Shown in pieces: positions 6,141 through 6,971 of a stretch of 6,971 nucleotides of DNA; the stretch's first letter is position 1, and each line of letters opens with the position of its first letter. Location: contig CAMJTZ010000098.1 in NCBI GenBank assembly GCA_946408865.1, forward strand, positions 1 to 6,971, in the 5' to 3' direction. The notes beneath the pieces were generated by a model that saw nothing but the letters and a program-made list of their open reading frames with translations, did not search any database and had not been told where the DNA came from. The position numbers and the translations under genes were made by a program. This DNA comes from an uncultured Clostridia bacterium (GTDB lineage Bacteria; Bacillota_A; Clostridia; Christensenellales; Aristaeellaceae).

Positions 6141-6538
6141 AGCTGCGGCCCCATCATCTGCTGTGCATCCAGAAATACACCGGCAGCGGGTACGATGATG
6201 CTTTTACGGCCGGTATGGATGCGCTCGTCCGCCGGCTGAGAGCCTGCCCTGATACTGCCGTTACGCTTGTCGAAGGACGGGATGATCTGTGCGCCGCCTG
6301 CCCGCACATGGCCGGCAGCAGATGCGGTTCCGAGGAAAAGGTAAACCGCCTGGACAGGGGCGTGCTGGAGGCGTGCGGCTTCTCCGCGGGCGAAACGCGC
6401 AGCTGGAGCGCGCTGGCCCGGACGGCAAGGGAACAGGTGCTCGAAAAGGAAACGTTTATGAAAGTCTGCGGGTGCTGCGAGTGGTTTGAACTGTGCAGGG
6501 ACACGCGGAGAGGATGGATCTATGGAAAGGAAGACTAA
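6137..6538 (+). CDS. DUF1284 family cysteine-rich protein (133 aa)
   Basis: The protein begins KLRPHHLLCIQKYTGSGY and continues with DDAF, DDLCAACP and CGCCEWFELC, the recognisable DUF1284 pattern. It has ten cysteines (10, 37, 52, 55, 63, 80, 111, 113, 114, 120), in two main clusters C-x2-C-x7-C and C-x-CC-x5-C, plus His6-His7. This layout suggests metal binding (an Fe-S cluster or zinc), but no function is established for the family to my knowledge. No signal peptide or membrane helix is present, so it is cytosolic. The ATG overlaps the birA TGA (ATGA), with GAGG 8 nt upstream, and the 3' end overlaps bioY by 17 nt. It is therefore translated with the biotin genes and probably subject to the same repression. 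A role in biotin metabolism or iron-sulfur supply is inference only. Confidence 0.85.
   Translation: MKLRPHHLLCIQKYTGSGYDDAFTAGMDALVRRLRACPDTAVTLVEGRDDLCAACPHMAGSRCGSEEKVNRLDRGVLEACGFSAGETRSWSALARTAREQVLEKETFMKVCGCCEWFELCRDTRRGWIYGKED
6507..6514 (+). promoter_or_regulatory. Shine-Dalgarno site of bioY inside the DUF1284 gene
   Basis: GGAGAGGA ends 7 nt before the ATG at 6522. It is strong and well placed, and supports a start that overlaps the upstream gene by 17 nt in another frame. Confidence 0.75.
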
Positions 6539-6971
6539 GGGATTACAGACAAGGGATCTGGCTTATGTGGCGGTATGCGCCGTGCTGATGGCAGTGTGCT
6601 CGTGGATCAGCATTCCGGCGGCGGTGCCGTTTACGCTGCAGACTTTCGCTGTTTTCTGCAGTCTGGGGTTCCTGGGCGGCAAGCGGGGTACCGCAGCCAT
6701 CCTGGTCTATCTTCTGCTGGGCGCCCTGGGCATCCCGGTATTTGCAGGCTTCAGCGGCGGCATCGGCATCCTCTTCGGAACCACCGGAGGGTATCTGCTG
6801 GGTTTCATCCTCATGGGGCTCGTCTACTGGTTCGGGGAACGCCTGAGCAGGGACAGCAGGAATGTCAGGATTGTCAGGATCGTCTCCATGATACTGGGCC
6901 TTCTGCTTTGCTATGCCTTCGGAACCGCCTGGTTCATGTTTGTGTACGCCCGGCAGAGCGGCGCCATCGCC
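6522..6971 (+). CDS. bioY: Biotin transporter BioY, ECF S component (3' end outside window)
   Basis: The frame runs open from ATG 6522 to the last base, giving 150 residues; BioY proteins are usually about 180-200 aa, so the final part lies beyond the window. Diagnostic stretches are VPFTLQTFAVF (35-45), FLGGKRGTAAILVYLLLGALG (50-70), and IPVFAGFSGGIGILFGTTGGYLLGF (71-95), which form the conserved BioY core. Predicted membrane helices lie at about 12-30, 38-52, 57-72, 84-104 and 117-141. BioY binds biotin in the cytoplasmic membrane and normally works with the energy-coupling EcfA/EcfA'/EcfT module, which is not in this window. Position downstream of birA and the BirA-type operator implies repression when biotin is plentiful. 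The IPAAVPFTLQ start of the core differs slightly from the more common PVPFTLQ form. Confidence 0.93.
   Translation, partial: MERKTKGLQTRDLAYVAVCAVLMAVCSWISIPAAVPFTLQTFAVFCSLGFLGGKRGTAAILVYLLLGALGIPVFAGFSGGIGILFGTTGGYLLGFILMGLVYWFGERLSRDSRNVRIVRIVSMILGLLLCYAFGTAWFMFVYARQSGAIA

Overview
The window (about 60% GC in the coding parts) carries two co-directional + strand gene blocks separated by a 218-base AT-richer spacer. It looks like a bacterial chromosome segment from a moderately high-GC Bacillota/Clostridia-type organism. Support for this is the purine-rich Shine-Dalgarno sites at short spacing, a BirA with an N-terminal repressor domain, a birA-DUF1284-bioY order, and membrane von Willebrand A (vWA) proteins fused to a glutamine-amidotransferase-like domain. 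The taxonomic call is inference; no rRNA or species marker is present.

Block 1 (1-4911) is the 3' part of a vWA operon: a DUF58 protein cut by the window start, a BatA-type membrane vWA protein, and an 883-residue membrane protein with two vWA domains flanking a GATase-like domain. The last two overlap by ATGA. In related loci such genes follow a MoxR-type AAA+ ATPase, which would lie upstream of this window. The two membrane proteins share one predicted topology: two N-terminal helices, a large extracytoplasmic part, one C-terminal helix and a basic cytoplasmic tail. A plausible reading is that an ATPase and a cytosolic DUF58 protein serve two surface-facing vWA proteins. The substrate and physiological role cannot be read from the sequence.

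The spacer (4912-5129) has no convincing intrinsic terminator. It does contain a perfect 15-bp inverted repeat (5031-5067) whose second arm overlaps the -35 of a good extended -10 promoter.

Block 2 (5130-6971) is a biotin operon: birA (biotin protein ligase/repressor), a DUF1284 cysteine-rich protein and bioY (biotin transporter S component, cut by the window end). The junctions are an ATGA overlap and a 17-nt overlap. The inverted repeat is best read as a BirA operator, giving an autoregulated unit for biotin sensing, attachment and uptake. The least understood member is the DUF1284 protein placed between ligase and transporter.

Nothing in the window looks like a phage, an insertion sequence, a CRISPR array, or an rRNA or tRNA gene.
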